DNA from: CBDCYS01 sp965226185
GTDB lineage: Bacteria > Acidobacteriota > Terriglobia > Bryobacterales > UBA6623
DNA length: 64,000 nt
Reading direction: 5' to 3'
NCBI GenBank assembly: GCA_965226185.1
Contig: CBDDCT010000006.1
Location: 558,001-622,000 of the forward strand
Position 1 is the first letter of the stretch. Each line of letters begins with the position of its first letter. The translations under genes and the position numbers were made by a program. The notes beneath the pieces were generated by a model. The model was given only the letters and a program-made list of their open reading frames with translations, ran no database searches and was not told the origin of the DNA. Positions 53,565 through 63,842 of this stretch are shown in pieces.

Positions 53565-54204
53565 TGACACTCTGCGGCCCGCGCTGCAGGTCGTCAATTT
53601 GCGGCCCGGCATCCGAAGGGTTTCGGGCCTTTATATGCTGATCATTAACCGCAAACCCTATTTCTTGGCCGACACGACCGTGAATATCGAGACAACGGCG
53701 GAAGATTTGGCCGAGATTGCCTTGCTGGCGGCTGAGAGAGTGCGCCGATTGGACATCGAGCCCCGAGTTGCGATGCTCTCTTTTTCGAACTTTGGTTCAG
53801 CGCCCCACCCTTTTTCTGATAAGGTGCGCCGCGCGGCCGCTCTGGTGCAAAAAGCCGACCCGCATTTGATGGTCGACGGCGAGATGCAGGCCGACACCGC
53901 GCTCAACCCGGATATGATGGAAACCTTCTTCCCGTTCTCGAAACTGAAGGGGCAGGCGAACGTGCTGATCTTCCCAAGCTTGGAGGCGGCCAACATCTCC
54001 TACAAGCTGCTGTCGAGTCTTGCGGGCGCCCGGGCCATCGGACCGATACTGATGGGAATGGCTCAGCCCGTGGCCGTGCTGCAGAAGGGCTTCGACGTGC
54101 AGGATATCGTAACCATGGCGGCCATTGCCGTTGTGGACTCGCAGGAAGAATCTGAGCCAACTGTTGAGCGCGCGGCGGGGATTGATGAGGGCCGCGGCGA
54201 GTAG

Positions 54205-54461
54205 TGCCAGGGCCGCTCAGCTCAATCCCTGACTCACGCCCTAGAGTCGTCCCTGCACGTCTTTCATCCAGATATTGCCCGTTAGCTCGCCAAGTTCAAA
54301 TTCATGTCCCACCATCTAACGGCCGGGCTGAGGCCCTCGGATGGTCGGCGGAGGAGCCGAAAAACCGCTCTTGATCAGGTGTCTCGCGCTGCTACGATTG
54401 GATCGGTGGTGGAAAGGCTTGTTGCCACCAGATATCTGGCAGCGGTACAATTTAGCCGTCG
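54205..54461. other. intergenic, nothing recognised
   Basis: This 257-base gap between the maeB remnant and the kinase gene shows neither a gene nor a clear repeat. It presumably carries the kinase promoter. Confidence 0.4.
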
Positions 54462-57128
54462 ATGGTCGACCAAACGATCTCTCACTACAGGGTCACCGGC
54501 GAACTCGGCCGGGGCGGCATGGCTGTCGTTTACAAGGCCGAGGACACCAAGCTTAAGCGTTTCGTCGCCCTGAAATTCCTTCGCTCCGACCTTCTAGAGG
54601 ACGAGGAACATAGGGAGCGTTTCCTTCGTGAACCGCAAGCCGCTGCTGCTCTCGATCACTCCAACATTTGCACTGTCTATGAAATCGATGAGGTCGAAGG
54701 CAAGACCTTTATCGCCATGGCCTTCATAGATGGTCCGACCGTCAAAGACAAGATTGCAGAGCGTCCACTGAAGCTGGAAGAAGCCCTCGACATTACGATT
54801 CAAACCGCGCACGGTCTCCAAGCCGCCCACGAAAAGGGCATCGTCCACCGGGACATCAAAAGCGCCAATCTGATGGTCACGGCGCAGGGCCAAGTCAAGG
54901 TCATGGATTTTGGATTGGCGCAGCTAGCTGAGCGCTCCCAACTCACCAAGACGGCAACGATTCTCGGCACTCCGGCCTACATGTCGCCCGAGCAGGCGAA
55001 GCGCCAACCCACCGACCGCCGCACGGACATTTGGTCGCTTGGGGTGGTGATTTACGAGATGGTAACGGGGCGGCTGCCCTTCGCGGGAGAGCGGCAGGAG
55101 GCCGTGCTCTACGCCATCGGCAACGAAGACCCCGAGCCCATCACGGCTTTGCGGGCGGGCCTGCCGATGGAGTTGGAGTTCATCGTCGGCAAGGCGCTCG
55201 CCAAGGACGCGGCGGACCGCTACCAGCACGTCGAGGAGATGATCGTCGATTTGCGGGCCCTCGAGCGGCGGGCGGAATCGGGCGGCGCCTCCGCCAAACC
55301 GAGCGGCAAACCCGTTACGGCGGCGAGTTGGGAAATGCCGGCGCGAGCCCGGCGGCGAGGCTTGGCATGGGCCGGGGCGGCTGCTGCGATTGTTCTCACG
55401 ATCGCCGCCGCGGCCTTTTGGAACTTCCGGCCGACGACGACCGAAGCCCCCCTGGAACCCATGCGGGTCGTTCCGCTCACCACTTACCCGGGCGCGGAGA
55501 TGGCCGCTTCATTTTCCCCCGGCGGCAATCAAGTGGCCTTCCCGTGGACCGGGGGGAATACGAAGAGTTTCGACATTTACATCAAAGGGGTCGGGCCCGG
55601 GCCCCATCTGCAACTCACCACCCATCCCGATTGGGATGGCAGCCCCGCCTGGTCGCCGGACGGCCGCCACATCGCTTTTCTCCGCGGACGTCCCGAGGAC
55701 GGAGAGAAAATGGGCCTCTACCTGGTTCCCCCTCTTGGCGGGACGGAGCGGAAACTGACGGAGACGCGGGTTCCTTTCAATTATCAGGTGGGGGGCTGTC
55801 TGGCCTGGTCTCCCGACAGCCGTTGGCTGGCCGTGTGCGATTGGGAGGAGGATTCGCCCGGGCCGTTGAGCCTATTCCTGCTCTCGGTGGATTCCGGCGA
55901 AAGACGAAGGCTGACCCGGCCGCCGGAAGACTCGGGCATGGGCGACATCATGCCCGCCTTTTCTCCCGACGGTCGCACGCTCGCCTTTTCCCGCTACGGC
56001 TCCGGGTTGAGAAGCGATCTCTATCTGCTGGATCTCGACGAAGATTTGAACCCGCGAGGCGAACCTCGACGCCGAACCTTTATGGAGAAGATAATCGGCG
56101 GGCAGTTCACTTCCGACGGCCGCGACATTGTTTTCTCGGCGGCGTCTTTCACCGACTCCTCCGGCCTTTGGAGAGTGCCGGTATCGGGGACCGCCTCACC
56201 CGAGCGGCTACCGTTTGGAGAGGTGGGAATTTGGCCGATGCTCTCCCGTCAGGGGAATCGGCTCGCGTATACAGTGACGAACTTGAACGTCAACATCTAC
56301 CGCCTCAACCTGCCCGTCGCCGACGGCGTGACCGGCACGGCGGTCAAGTTGATTGCTTCTTCCCGCTGGGACGTACTGGCAAAATATTCTCCCGACGGCA
56401 ACCGCATCGCGTTCGTTTCGTATCGCTCCGGGGCCTCGGAAATCTGGACGTGTGACAGCGACGGTTCAAACCCTGTCCAGTTGACTTCGCTTGGTGCACA
56501 GACCAACTACCCCCGCTGGGCTCCCGATGGGAAGAGTATCGGATTCGGTTCCGATGCCAAAGGGCATTCCGATCTCTACGTCGTGGACGCCGAGGGCGGC
56601 GCGCCGCGGCGCTTGACGAGCGATCCGTCGATGGAATATATGCCGTCTTGGTCGAGAAACGGCGAGTGGATCTACTTCACGTCAAACAGGAATGGGAATT
56701 ATCAGAGTTTCAAGATGCCGGCGGGAGGAGGTCCCGCCCAGGTTGTTACAGCCGGGCGAGGGCCACGGATGGAGTCGCCCGACGGCAAGTGGTTTTACTT
56801 TGTGCGCGGGGCCAACCGCTCTGTGTGGAGAATGCCGGTTGGGGGAGGCAGTGAAGAGACTGAAGAGGATGCCGAGCAGGTCCTCGAATCCACGCACCGG
56901 GGCGCGTACGAGGTCGTCGAAGACGGGGTCTATTTCATTCCCGCATCGAAGGAGGACGATTTTTCGCTTCATTTCCTCCGCTTTGCCACGGCCGCCGTCG
57001 AGCCGATCCATGATTTCGAGAGACAGCCGACTCGCAACTTTAGCGTCGCCCCCGACGGCCGATCGATTCTCTTCGGCCACTTGGAGCCGTTGGAGGCCGA
57101 CCTCATGCTGGTCGAAAATTTCCGCTGA
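54462..57128 (+). CDS. membrane Ser/Thr protein kinase with TolB-like beta-propeller
   Basis: An 888-aa transmembrane kinase typical of Acidobacteriota. The kinase domain (1-270) has the glycine loop GRGGMAVVYKAE, catalytic Lys38, HRDIKSANLM (129-) and DFG (149-151), so it should be active. A membrane helix (301-320) is followed by an extracytoplasmic PD40/TolB-like propeller with repeats such as FSPGGNQVAFPWTGG, AWSPDGRHIAFLRG, FSPDGRTLAFSRYG and WAPDGKSIGFGSDAKGHSDLYV. The propeller presumably senses a ligand or a protein in the periplasm. The ATG at 54462 begins the kinase domain directly. It is monocistronic. Confidence 0.93.
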   Translation: MVDQTISHYRVTGELGRGGMAVVYKAEDTKLKRFVALKFLRSDLLEDEEHRERFLREPQAAAALDHSNICTVYEIDEVEGKTFIAMAFIDGPTVKDKIAERPLKLEEALDITIQTAHGLQAAHEKGIVHRDIKSANLMVTAQGQVKVMDFGLAQLAERSQLTKTATILGTPAYMSPEQAKRQPTDRRTDIWSLGVVIYEMVTGRLPFAGERQEAVLYAIGNEDPEPITALRAGLPMELEFIVGKALAKDAADRYQHVEEMIVDLRALERRAESGGASAKPSGKPVTAASWEMPARARRRGLAWAGAAAAIVLTIAAAAFWNFRPTTTEAPLEPMRVVPLTTYPGAEMAASFSPGGNQVAFPWTGGNTKSFDIYIKGVGPGPHLQLTTHPDWDGSPAWSPDGRHIAFLRGRPEDGEKMGLYLVPPLGGTERKLTETRVPFNYQVGGCLAWSPDSRWLAVCDWEEDSPGPLSLFLLSVDSGERRRLTRPPEDSGMGDIMPAFSPDGRTLAFSRYGSGLRSDLYLLDLDEDLNPRGEPRRRTFMEKIIGGQFTSDGRDIVFSAASFTDSSGLWRVPVSGTASPERLPFGEVGIWPMLSRQGNRLAYTVTNLNVNIYRLNLPVADGVTGTAVKLIASSRWDVLAKYSPDGNRIAFVSYRSGASEIWTCDSDGSNPVQLTSLGAQTNYPRWAPDGKSIGFGSDAKGHSDLYVVDAEGGAPRRLTSDPSMEYMPSWSRNGEWIYFTSNRNGNYQSFKMPAGGGPAQVVTAGRGPRMESPDGKWFYFVRGANRSVWRMPVGGGSEETEEDAEQVLESTHRGAYEVVEDGVYFIPASKEDDFSLHFLRFATAAVEPIHDFERQPTRNFSVAPDGRSILFGHLEPLEADLMLVENFR

Positions 57129-57174
57129 GGGGCTGTATTTCGATGGGTGACGAAGGGGCCATGAATGGAGTCGA

Positions 57175-57827
57175 GAGCCGCGAAGCGGCGGCAGGATCAT
57201 AGCCTAGGGTGAAGCCGAAGGCGGAACCCTAGGTAAAACGGAACAAAGGTCGAGCCCTGAAAGGGCGGCAGGAGATCATGGCGCAAACGTTGCACCGAAT
57301 CTTGGTCCACGTCGTGTTTTCGACGAAGGACCGGGCGCCCTTGATTAAGGAGCCGATTCGTCCCAGGCTGTTCGCGTATCTCGGCGGGGTTGTGCGGAGT
57401 TTGGGCGGGGAACCGTTGATCGTAAACGGCGTGACCGATCACGTTCACATGCTCTTGACGCTCCCTTCCACCGTGACGCTCGCTGATGCCATGCGGCGGA
57501 CCAAGGCCAAGTCGTCTCATTGGATGCGGCAAGGAGTTCGCGACTTCGCCTGGCAGGCCGGCTATGCGGCCTTTAGCGTGAGTCAATCGAACGTGGCCGG
57601 CGTCAGGACATATATAGCCAACCAGGAGGAACACCACGAACGAATTGGGTTCAAGGACGAGTTTGTCTCTTTGCTGAAGCGGAACGAACTGGAATATGAG
57701 GAGCGTTTCTTATGGCGGTGAGTGGTTCCTGCCGCCCTTTCAGGGCTCGTCGGGGTCCGGGCGGTTACCTAGGGTTCCGCCGTTCCGGCTCCACCCTAGG
57801 CTATATTCCTGCCGCCGCTTCGCGGCT
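57175..57827 (+). mobile_element. REP-associated transposase module with nested inverted repeats
   Basis: A Y1 transposase gene is enclosed by two nested pairs of inverted repeats. The inner pair is perfect over 21 bases and starts GAGCCCTGAAAGGGCGGCAG (57252-57272 and inverted 57728-57748). The outer pair (57175-57236 and 57765-57827) is about 62 bases long and imperfect, starting GAGCCGCGAAGCGGCGGCAG. This looks like a REP/BIME unit carrying its own RAYT, and remnants of the outer unit occur at 6757-6814. Confidence 0.78.
57278..57721 (+). CDS. REP-associated tyrosine transposase (IS200-like Y1)
   Basis: A 147-aa HUH transposase. The metal-binding motif is DHVHMLL and the catalytic tyrosine is in VRTYIANQEEHH. 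Length and the start (LHRILVHVVFSTKDRAPLI) match the Y1 family. Such enzymes act on palindromic REP sequences; the nested repeats flanking this gene are the expected substrates. The ATG at 57278 follows GGCAGGAGATC, which gives a fair ribosome binding site. Confidence 0.93.
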   Translation: MAQTLHRILVHVVFSTKDRAPLIKEPIRPRLFAYLGGVVRSLGGEPLIVNGVTDHVHMLLTLPSTVTLADAMRRTKAKSSHWMRQGVRDFAWQAGYAAFSVSQSNVAGVRTYIANQEEHHERIGFKDEFVSLLKRNELEYEERFLWR

Positions 57828-57897
57828 CCCGAGGCCGCGCTTTTTTCGCGTAGTCGGTCTTGCATGAAGGATTGCCACAGGGGCGTTCAGCGTCAGC

Positions 57898-58035
57898 CAT
57901 TCTCATATTGATACAGTAACCAAGTACATCGCGGGGCAGGAAGAACACCATAAGAGGGTGTCGTTTCAGGAGGAATTGTTGTCGTTTCCGAGGAAACAGG
58001 GAATTGAATTTGATGAACGGTACATCTGGAAATAG
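57898..58035 (+). pseudogene. C-terminal fragment of a second Y1 transposase
   Basis: The frame reads HSHIDTVTKYIAGQEEHHKR, then a VSFQEELLSF-type tail ending DERYIWK. It aligns with the tyrosine region and C-terminus of the preceding gene (VRTYIANQEEHHERIGFKDE and ERFLWR) but is clearly a different family member. Everything before the catalytic tyrosine is missing. Confidence 0.8.
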
Positions 58036-58216
58036 GTTGCGGAAATAGATGACATATTTTCCTACGCCCCTGCGGGGCTTGTCACATTATTGGCTCCTTT
58101 ACCCAGGGCTGATCGCCCTGGGCTACTATCCGATGCCCCTTCGGGGCTGATTCGATGTGAACATTTGCGGGTCAGACCGAAAGCGCGGTGTGCGGTTGCA
58201 AGGAAGGCGGAAAACC

Positions 58217-61200
58217 ATGCGAATCTCATCGGCGACACTGATCCTAGCCTGCGCGCTAAGCTTTGCACCGCTCCCCGCGGCAGCGCAGAGCATCACCGGC
58301 ACAATTGTCGGGCGCGTCACCGACCCCAGCGACGCCGTCATCGTCGGCGCAAATGTGCGGGCGATCAACGCGGCAACCGACGCTACTGACAGCACCACGA
58401 CCAACGACAGCGGCTTCTACCGCATACCGCATCTTTTGCCAGGGGAGTATTTTGTCGAAGTCGAGGCGCCCGGTTTTCAGACGAAGCGAGTCTCCGCGCA
58501 GCGTCTCAGTCTGGCCGACAACCTGCGGCTCGACGTCCCGCTTGAACTCGGCCAAGCCCAGTTTTCGGTCACTGTCGAGGGCAGAGCCAGCGAGGTCAAC
58601 ACCGAGGACGCCCAACTCGGCAAGGTCATGCGCGACATCGCGCGGCTGCCGGTGCTTTCGACCGCCAACGGCCGCAATGTGCTCGAGCTGGCCTACACCC
58701 AGCCCGGCACCGTGCCGGCCGAAGCCGGAGTTTATTCGGGCATTGCGGTCAACGGGCTCGGCAGAATCACTATGTGCTCGACGGGGCGACGACGAATTCG
58801 TCGGCCAACAATGCGGAAGCGGGGACAGCCGGGCGTATTTCACCCAATGCCGTCGAGGAGTTCCGCCTGGTCACGGGTCCCGCCAAGGCCGAGTACGGCA
58901 GAAGTTCCGGAGGGACGTTGATCCTGACGACGAAGTCAGGCGGCAACCGCTTTCACGGCATGGCGAGCGAAGTCTGGCGTAACCGGCGCCTGAACGCCGT
59001 TCCCTTCTTTCAGAAGTCGGTGCCGGGCGGCACGGCCGAGAACTTCGCCTCCGGACTGCCCCGCAAGCCTCACTACAACAGCAACGACTTTGATGTGAAT
59101 CTGGGCGGACCGATCCAGGCGAACAAGACGTTCTTCTTCGCGTCTTACCTGGGGTTCCGGCGGCGCACGGAGGTATCGCGCTCGGCAACCGTTCCCAACG
59201 CCGGCGAACGCCAAGCGATCGAGGAGTTCGGCACGCCCGAAGCCCGGGCGCTGATCGGGCTGCTGCCGAGCGCAACCGAAGGTAACACCCTCTTCAGCAA
59301 TCTACAAAGCGACCTCGATCGCGACCAGGTCCTGTTCAAGATCGATCATCATTTCAGCGCGGCGAACCGGCTGGCGGTCACCTATGTTCGCGAGGACTCG
59401 AACACCATCGATCCTTCGTTGGGAGGAGCCATTCCGGGTTTCGAGTGGTCCGGTAAGATTCGAAACCAGAACCTGGTCGTGCGCGACACGCATTCGTTCG
59501 GCCCCAATCTGTTTCACGAGTTTCGCGTCGCTCTGCAGGGGATCAACTCGAATATCTTTAATCCCGCCAACCCGGTCCCGCCGAGCAGTTTGGGGCTGGA
59601 CGGCATCGTTCCGGACCTTCCCGCCAAGGCATCGGCGCCGCTGGTCGTCATCGTGGGCTTCAGTCGGTTCGGGGACTTTGGTATTCCTATCGTGGCCGAC
59701 CAGACCACCTTGCAATTCATCGACAATGTCAGTTGGACCCGCGGCCGGCATGCCTTCAAATTCGGCGGCAACTTTACATCGAGGCCGATCGATCGGACGA
59801 CTTCCTTCTTGAACAACGGGTTGATTGTTTTCGACGGCAGTGGCGTCGCAAACGGTCTCGTTCCCGCCATTGAGGGGCTCTCGCCGGCGTTGAACGATCT
59901 TGCCGGCGGCTTTACGACTTTCTATCAACAAGGGTCGGCGGCTGATGTCGAAGGCCGTACGTCCTCCACGAACCTGTTTCTGCAGGATGACTGGAAGGTC
60001 AAGAGTAATCTGACCTTCAATCTAGGGCTGCGCTGGGAATTCAACAAGGGCCTGACGGAGACGAGGGATCGTGTGGGCGCCTTTCGGCCGGGGCAGCAGT
60101 CCGTCATTTTTCCGGATGCCCCGGAGGGTTTGGTCTACCCTGGCGACGAGGGGATTTCGCGCTCCACCTACGACGAGGACTGGAATAATTTCGGGCCGCG
60201 TTTTGGTCTTGCCTGGGACCTTCTCGGCAACGGGAGACTCGCCGTGCGCGGCGGCTACGGTTTGTTCTACGCCCTGGCGGACTACGACCTGGAATTCCAG
60301 AGGACAAGGACGGCCCCATACACCATTAACAAGCGTGTCTTCTTTACGGATTTGGCCGACCCCTGGGGAGGCGCGCTGTTCACTCCCGGACCCCAACCCT
60401 TCCCGCATGTTCCCCCCGAGCCGGGCGGGAGTTTCGATTTCGCTTCGCTGGCCCCAATCACCTCGTGGGGAATGGACCGCAATTTGACTACGCCTTACAC
60501 CCAGCAATGGAGTTTGCAAGTGCAATACGAGCTGCTGCCCAACTGGCTGTTGGAGGTCGGCTATGTGGGATCCAACGGAGTCAAGCTCTACAGCCTGCGG
60601 GCGGCCAACCCGGCCGTGCCCGGCCCGGGCGCCAACGTGGGCAACAGCGACGCCCGCCGGGTCTTGAATCAGGGCCACCCTTGGATCGAGCAGTTTGGGG
60701 CCAACCCCTTTAGCAGTATCCTGATTTACAGCAACGACCGCAACTCCAATTACAGCAGCCTACAGACCAACCTCACCAAGCGGTTCTCAAGAGGGTTTCA
60801 AATGACCCACGCCTACACTTGGTCCCACGCCATCGACTCGGCGTCGGATCAGGCGACGCGAGACCGGCCCGATGACGGGCGCTCCCGTCGGGGCCACGCC
60901 GACCACGATCGCCGCCACGTCTATGTCGGCACCTATGTTTATGAACTCCCTTGGTATCAAAGCCAGACGGGGCCGCTGGGCAAGCTCTTGGGGGGGCTGG
61001 GGGGTGTCGGGGCTGACGATGTTGCGAAGTGGGGCCGCATTCAACGTGTTTGAGAGCGAAGACCGCTGCCTTTGCGGCGTCTTCGACGTGGGAACACCCG
61101 ACTACATCGGCGGCGAAATCGCGTTTCACGACCCCCGCTCGACGAATGCCGTTCCCGGCCGGCCGAATTCCTGGTTCGACGGCACCGGAGGGGGGACGCC

Positions 61201-61513
61201 CACCGCCGGAACGAACCCGCATTTCCGCCGCGTCGGCTCGGCGGCGATTTACGAGCTGGGGGCGGGGCGTCACGGAAACTTCGGACGCAACGTCTTGCGG
61301 GGCCCCGGATTCGTGAATTGGCAGTTTGCGGCGTTCAAGCGGACGAAAATCACCGAAAGTCAGAGCTTGGAGTTCCGCGCCGAGTTCTTCAACCTCTTCA
61401 ATCAGGCGCAGTTTCAGACCCCGGAGGGCAGCATCGGGTCCGTGAATTTCGGCCGGGTGCTCGAGACCTTTGATCCCCGCTTCATTCAGTTTTCGTTGCG
61501 CTATATGTTTTGA
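58217..61513 (+). pseudogene. Oar-like TonB-dependent receptor with two frameshifts
   Basis: The N-terminus has a signal peptide (RISSATLILACALSFAPLPAAAQ) and a carboxypeptidase-regulatory-like domain (GTIVGRVTDPSDAVIVGANV), followed by a plug and a large beta-barrel. The start ATG at 58217 follows AAGGAAGGCGG. Three frames must be joined. The first break is at about 58763 (after NGLGR; the next frame reads NHYVLDGATTNSS). The second is at about 60990-60997, where a run of seven G in LLGG shifts the frame; one G fewer restores LLGGWGVSGLTMLRSGAAF. The end, FIQFSLRYMF, is a normal barrel terminus. Both breaks are single-base events and could be mutations, phase variation at the G run, or assembly error. 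Confidence 0.85.
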
Positions 61514-62453
61514 GCGGGCTATCGGCCCCGGACAAGGATCACCTTCCCCAAGAATTTCCTGCCCCCGCTTGACACACCCTTTACAATGAGAGCAACGGCC
61601 GGAAGGAATCCCGCCGGACCAGCGCGACAGCTTCCCGGGACAGTCTCGCGCTGCTCTCCGCCGTGGGTGATCCCCCGCAAGCGGCTTCAGGTGAAGAATC
61701 AGAGCCCCAAACGCAAGTGCGGGGTCAGCCTGAGCGCCAACTCAACCCCTCCGATCGCGAGGGACTGGGTGCGCGGCGCGCGGCAATCCATCGCCGCTTC
61801 TTTCGCCGCGGAAGGACCGTATGCAAGCCTCCTCCTTGTGGCTGCCGTCAGGGAGCGGGCGATGGTCGGCAAAACGGAGCAAGAGAGGCCTCTCAACAAA
61901 AGAAGGGGGAAACGAAGAAAGGCAAAAATGATTCACGGGTCATATGATGTGGAGCAAGGCTTATCCCCCGTGTTTTCAGCAAGTATCAGCGGCCAAGCCG
62001 AAAACCCAAGGGGCCCGGCACGCTGTATGCTGATAGCAGTGAATCAAGCCACGGGCGAAAATGGAGGGCTGCCACCGATTTCCGCTCGCCGAACTGCTTT
62101 GTTTTCAATGCCAGTGGAGTGCGGAAATCGGCTGGCGACCCCATTTTTTCGAAGGCGAACTGTGTGCGGGACGCCCAAAAATCCCCAAACCCTTACATTT
62201 TCTGTAAAATCCTGCAATCACCAAACTCAACCTGTTGGAAAAAAAGGACTTCTCGTTGCGGCGGAAATGCTGGATTGCACTCAAACAGTCGCCCTTTAAC
62301 GTGTAAAGTGACCCCAAAAGTAACGAAAGCCGCAGCCTGCGGGGTACTTTCCGCAACATTCGCTACGGGGGGCTCAGCACGCGGCCTGCCCCTGGCCCGG
62401 CTGGCCCCGGCTGTTCGCCATGGCGTAGAATCATTCAGAGGAATAAGCAAAAC
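61514..62453. other. 940-base region without a recognised gene
   Basis: A 237-codon open frame (61586-62299) crosses it but has no domain, biased composition or ribosome binding site that would support it. The part from 62080 to 62300 is AT-richer, with ACATTTTCTGTAAAATCCTG, and may be regulatory. GC-rich palindromes are scattered around 62330-62410. Confidence 0.45.
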
Positions 62454-63785
62454 ATGATGACGCGAAGGAGCTTCATTCACACGGCAGCGCTCGCCGGAGC
62501 CTCTCGGGCAATCGCCCTAGATCATTGGCCGCGGTTTCGTGGCGCGGACTCGCTGGGAGTCGCCGAGGACGATCCTCGTCTGCCCGACACCTGGAGCGCC
62601 ACCGAGAACGTCGTCTGGAAGACGGCGGTCGCGGGGCGCGGCTGGGCTTCGCCCGTCGTTTGGGGCGACAAGATCTTCCTGTTGTCAGCCATCACCGCCG
62701 GCCCCGTGGAAGCCCCCAAGAAGGGACTCTATTTCGGCGGCAACCGGCCGCAACTTCCCGAGCATGAGTACCGCTGGGTGGGCTACTGCCTGGACTTCAA
62801 ATCGGGCCGTGTCATTTGGGAGCGCGAGCTGCACCGCGGAATTCCCAAAGTGGCCCGCCACCTCAAGAACAGTTATGCTTCCGAGACTCCCCTCACCGAT
62901 GGCGAGCGAGTCTATTTCCACGTGGGTGACCTTGGTACGTACTGCTTCGATCACGATGGCAAGAAGCTGTGGGAAAAGGCTTGGCCCGCCTATAAGACGC
63001 GATTCGGCTGGGGTACCGCGTCCTCTCCGGTTTCTCACGAAGGACGCCTTTACATCGTCAATGACAACGACGACGAAGCTTTTCTCGTTGCGCTCGACGA
63101 GACCAGCGGCAAGGAGATTTGGCGCGTCGAAAGGGATGAAAAAAGCAACTGGGCCACTCCTTATATTTGGACGAATGACCGCCGCACCGAGATCATCACC
63201 AGCGGGACCAACAAAGTACGCTCCTACGATCTCGACGGCAAGCTGCTTTGGGAGCTTGGGAAGATGTCTTCCATCGTTATCCCGACGCCGTTCTCGGGTC
63301 ACGGTTTGCTCTACGTGACCTCAGGCTATGTAGGCGACGAAACAAGGCCCGTGTTCGCCATTCGGCCGGGTGCATCCGGTGACATCAGCTTGAAGCCCGG
63401 CGAGAAGAGTAACGAACACATCGCCTGGTTCAAGCCCCAGGCGGGCCCCTACAACCCTTCTCCGCTGCTCTACGGCGACCACTATTACACGCTGTTCGAT
63501 CGCGGCTTCTTCACCTGCCACGATGCCAAGACGGGAGAAGAAGTCTACGGCAAGAAGCGCATCGACGTCGAATCCAACGCGTTCACGGCCAGCCCCTGGG
63601 CCTACAACGCCAAGATCTTTTGCCTGAGTGAAGACGGTGACACGTATGTGATCCAAGCCGGCGCTGAATACAAGATGCTCGGGAAAAACAGCCTGGACGA
63701 GATGTGCATGTCGACCCCGGCGATCGCCCAGGGCAGTCTGCTGATCCGCACCGGCGGCAACCTCTACCGAATCCAAAACGCCTGA
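62454..63785 (+). CDS. Tat-exported PQQ-like beta-propeller protein
   Basis: A 443-aa protein. The N-terminus is a twin-arginine signal (TRRSFIHTAALAGASRAIA). A BamB/PQQ-like propeller follows, with GYCLDFKSGRVIWERELH, TYCFDHDGKKLWEKAW, LVALDETSGKEIWRVERD and FTCHDAKTGEEVYGKKR. No PQQ-binding set is complete, so it may be a structural or binding protein rather than an enzyme. The start is ATG 62454 or 62457, with AGAGGAA about 8 bases upstream. Confidence 0.82.
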   Translation: MMTRRSFIHTAALAGASRAIALDHWPRFRGADSLGVAEDDPRLPDTWSATENVVWKTAVAGRGWASPVVWGDKIFLLSAITAGPVEAPKKGLYFGGNRPQLPEHEYRWVGYCLDFKSGRVIWERELHRGIPKVARHLKNSYASETPLTDGERVYFHVGDLGTYCFDHDGKKLWEKAWPAYKTRFGWGTASSPVSHEGRLYIVNDNDDEAFLVALDETSGKEIWRVERDEKSNWATPYIWTNDRRTEIITSGTNKVRSYDLDGKLLWELGKMSSIVIPTPFSGHGLLYVTSGYVGDETRPVFAIRPGASGDISLKPGEKSNEHIAWFKPQAGPYNPSPLLYGDHYYTLFDRGFFTCHDAKTGEEVYGKKRIDVESNAFTASPWAYNAKIFCLSEDGDTYVIQAGAEYKMLGKNSLDEMCMSTPAIAQGSLLIRTGGNLYRIQNA

Positions 63786-63842
63786 AGTCAGGCGGCACAA
63801 CTTCGTCACGCCTCGGCAGAGGCGCGGGCGGAAGTCCGCGCT

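Larger units (their letters stand above)
51369..54204 (+). pseudogene. maeB: malic enzyme-phosphotransacetylase fusion split by a MITE
   Basis: The MaeB-type fusion has an N-terminal malic enzyme (about 1-400), with YSPGVADVCLEIA, HDDQHGTAIISAAAL and VINGAGAAAVACANL. The C-terminal half resembles phosphotransacetylase (KAQTDPRRIVFPEGDEEKILRAA) and is thought to be regulatory in this group. The reading frame runs to 53034, is broken by the 530-bp element, and continues at 53570 as LRPALQVVNLRPGIRRVSGLYML to 54204. Excising the element and one TGACA copy gives TRHYPDTLRPALQVVN and a 766-aa protein, the usual length. As it stands the malic enzyme half could be made, ending with DT and a stop inside the element. 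The ATG at 51369 follows AGGAGACACC. Confidence 0.92.

Noticed and set aside
55031..56455. 474-codon frame within the kinase-propeller gene
   Set aside because: Shadow of a clear kinase with an intact motif set; Arg/Gly-rich composition and no ribosome binding site.
61586..62299. 237-codon open frame downstream of the TonB receptor
   Set aside because: No ribosome binding site, domain or plausible composition; competing frames are open on the other strand; it spans GC-rich repeats and an AT-rich stretch.
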